Positions 62,539 through 64,000 of a stretch of DNA of 64,000 nucleotides are shown here, one piece after another; positions within the stretch are counted from its first letter, which is position 1, and each line of letters begins with the position of its first letter. Origin of the DNA: Bacillus sp. FJAT-49711 (GTDB lineage Bacteria > Bacillota > Bacilli > Bacillales > Bacillaceae_C); NCBI RefSeq assembly GCF_018343715.1, contig NZ_JAGYPL010000002.1:1149670-1213669 (forward strand). The letters run 5' to 3'. The position numbers were made by a program, and so were the translations under genes. Under the pieces are notes generated by a model, which saw only the letters and a list, made by a program, of their open reading frames with translations, was not told the DNA's origin and did no database searches.

Positions 62539-64000
62539 ATGTTAGGTCAACCAAAAGTAACGGATACGTTCTGGTGCAGGTATATGGATGTTGTTAGGGA
62601 TGAAGTTATCCCTTATCAGTGGGAGGCTTTAAACGACCGCGTAGAGGGAGCTGCAAAAAGCCATGCGATTGAAAATATTCGGATTGCAGCAGGTGAAGCA
62701 GAAGGGGAGTATCACGGTTTTGTTTTCCAAGACAGTGACGTGGCGAAATGGCTGGAAGCAGTCGCGTATAGTTTGGCGACAGATCCAAATCCAGAACTTG
62801 AAAAAACAGCGGATCAATTAATCGAATTGCTTGGTAGAGCGCAACAAGAAGATGGATATTTAAATACATATTTTACTGTTAAAGAACCTGATGCAAGATG
62901 GACGAATTTACGAGATCAGCATGAATTATATTGTGCTGGCCATATGATTGAAGCGGCAGTCGCCTACTATGAAGCAACTGGCAAGCGTGAATTATTGAAT
63001 ATTATGTGCCGGTTTGCGGATTATATTGATTCAGTGTTTGGTGAAGAAGAAGGGAAAATCCAAGGGTATGACGGTCACCAGGAAATCGAGCTTGCACTTG
63101 TAAAACTATATGAAGTGACAGGAAATGAAAAATATTTAAAACTGAGCAGTTTTTTTATCGATGAACGTGGGAAACAGCCGCATTTTTTTGATAAGGAAAG
63201 TGAAGCGCGGGGCGACACGAATCCATTTTGGTATTTTGGAAGCTATAAATATAGCCAATCCCATCTGCCTGTACGTGATCAAAAAGAAGCGGTCGGACAC
63301 TCAGTTCGTGCGATGTATATGTATGCAGCAATGGCGGATCTTGCTGTTAAAACCGGAGATGACACTTTAAAAGAAACGTGCAAGACACTCTGGGATAATG
63401 TGACGAATAAACAAATGTACATAACTGCTGGAATTGGATCAAGTGAATTTGGCGAAGCGTTCAGTTTTGACTATGATTTGCCGAATGATTTGTCTTACAC
63501 AGAAACGTGCGCTTCGATTGGGTTAGTATTTTGGGCAAGGAGAATGCTGAACCTAGAAGTGAATTCCTCCTACGCAGACGTGATGGAACGTGCACTATAT
63601 AATGGAACGATTAGCGGTATGCACTTGGATGGGAAAAAATTTTTTTACGTAAATCCGCTTGAAGTATGGCCGGAAGCATGTTCTAGGCATGAAAAAAGAC
63701 ACGTAAAACCAGAGAGGCAAAAGTGGTTTAACTGTGCATGCTGTCCGCCAAATCTGGCAAGGTTAATTGCTTCTATCGGCCAATATATTTACACAGAGCG
63801 CAATGATGAGATTTTTGTTAATTTATATATGAGTAATGATGCTTCATTTGATATTAATGGCAAAAAGGTTAATATCATTCAGAAAACAGAGTATCCGTGG
63901 GATGGAACAGTGTCGATTGCCATTTCACCTGAAGAAGCTGCTGAGTTTACAGTTGCCTTAAGAATTCCGGATTGGTGCAGAAAGGCGCATTTAAAAGTAA
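62539..64000 (+). CDS. GH127 beta-L-arabinofuranosidase (partial, runs off the right edge)
   Basis: The frame opens at an ATG after ATAGGAG and stays open to the end of the window: 487 codons read. It starts MLGQPKVTDTFWCRYMDVVR. The GH127 (former DUF1680) signature is clear: LEVWPEACSRHEK, then KWFNCACCPPNLARL, where the Cys cluster and Glu bind zinc and one Cys acts as nucleophile. These enzymes release L-arabinose from beta-arabinooligosaccharides of plant hydroxyproline-rich glycoproteins. No signal peptide, so it works on imported material. It is 42 bp after araM, in the same transcription unit. Confidence 0.93.
   Translation, partial: MLGQPKVTDTFWCRYMDVVRDEVIPYQWEALNDRVEGAAKSHAIENIRIAAGEAEGEYHGFVFQDSDVAKWLEAVAYSLATDPNPELEKTADQLIELLGRAQQEDGYLNTYFTVKEPDARWTNLRDQHELYCAGHMIEAAVAYYEATGKRELLNIMCRFADYIDSVFGEEEGKIQGYDGHQEIELALVKLYEVTGNEKYLKLSSFFIDERGKQPHFFDKESEARGDTNPFWYFGSYKYSQSHLPVRDQKEAVGHSVRAMYMYAAMADLAVKTGDDTLKETCKTLWDNVTNKQMYITAGIGSSEFGEAFSFDYDLPNDLSYTETCASIGLVFWARRMLNLEVNSSYADVMERALYNGTISGMHLDGKKFFYVNPLEVWPEACSRHEKRHVKPERQKWFNCACCPPNLARLIASIGQYIYTERNDEIFVNLYMSNDASFDINGKKVNIIQKTEYPWDGTVSIAISPEEAAEFTVALRIPDWCRKAHLKV

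Overview
The window reads as chromosome of a low-GC, spore-forming Gram-positive bacterium of the Bacillaceae. The evidence is strong AGGAGG-type ribosome sites, frequent TTG/GTG starts, CcpA-type cre boxes, AraR-type operators, a SigI/RsgI pair, a YuzL-like small protein and sugar ABC importers that lack their own ATPase. Almost the whole window is devoted to taking up and degrading plant or host polysaccharides, especially L-arabinose-containing and L-fucose-containing glycans. I see no rRNA, tRNA, phage, insertion sequence or CRISPR array.

Layout. 1-8430: a tightly packed operon with the tail of a solute-binding protein, two permease pairs, a membrane-anchored NHL/TPR protein, a Yip1-type membrane protein and a large secreted DUF5696 protein; its substrate is unknown. 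8434-8740: two copies of a dispersed repeat, followed by a YesL gene on the minus strand. 9623-18579: the core arabinose operon araB-araD-araA, then a GH43 enzyme, two GH51 arabinofuranosidases and a small Cys-rich protein, preceded by an AraR-controlled promoter. 19035-26068: an AraNPQ-type importer, a second YesL protein and a large secreted GH43 endo-arabinanase. 26286-28972 (minus): rsgI, sigI and a secreted acidic protein behind a SigI-type promoter. 29569-35504: an oligopeptide-type (Opp/Dpp) ABC importer with both ATPases, behind a cre box and a perfect palindrome. 35505-37358: repeats, a lipoprotein, a VOC protein and a YuzL-like gene. 37359-42878: intracellular alpha-L-fucosidase followed by a nearly complete non-phosphorylating L-fucose pathway and the FucU mutarotase. 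43181-46552: a MoxR / DUF58 / DUF4129 trio. 46590-50137: a CE7 esterase, an AraC regulator and a GH4 alpha-galactosidase. 50376-58265: a LacI-type regulator, a sugar importer, a six-hairpin glycosidase and a TIM-barrel isomerase-like protein. 58470-64000: an orphan binding protein, a zinc dehydrogenase, araM, and a GH127 beta-L-arabinofuranosidase that runs off the right edge.

How it fits together. Secreted arabinanase cuts arabinan outside the cell. Importers bring oligosaccharides in. GH51, GH43 and GH127 enzymes release L-arabinose, which AraA, AraB and AraD convert to D-xylulose 5-phosphate. Repeated AraR-like sites at about 9.5, 18.9, 20.5, 61.2 and 61.3 kb tie the scattered parts into one regulon. 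The Opp-type importer and the fucosidase probably feed the fucose pathway, which would yield pyruvate and L-lactate.

The observation I would look at first is a 39-bp perfect palindrome between araD and araA. The coding sequence on both sides has a mirror-image base skew for roughly 250 bp, and both flanks are about 67% G+T when read outward from the palindrome. Other items of interest are the DUF5696/NHL-TPR/Yip1 operon, the fucose pathway in a Bacillus-type genome, an RsgI lacking the usual Asn-Pro motif, and several families of tandem or flanking repeats.
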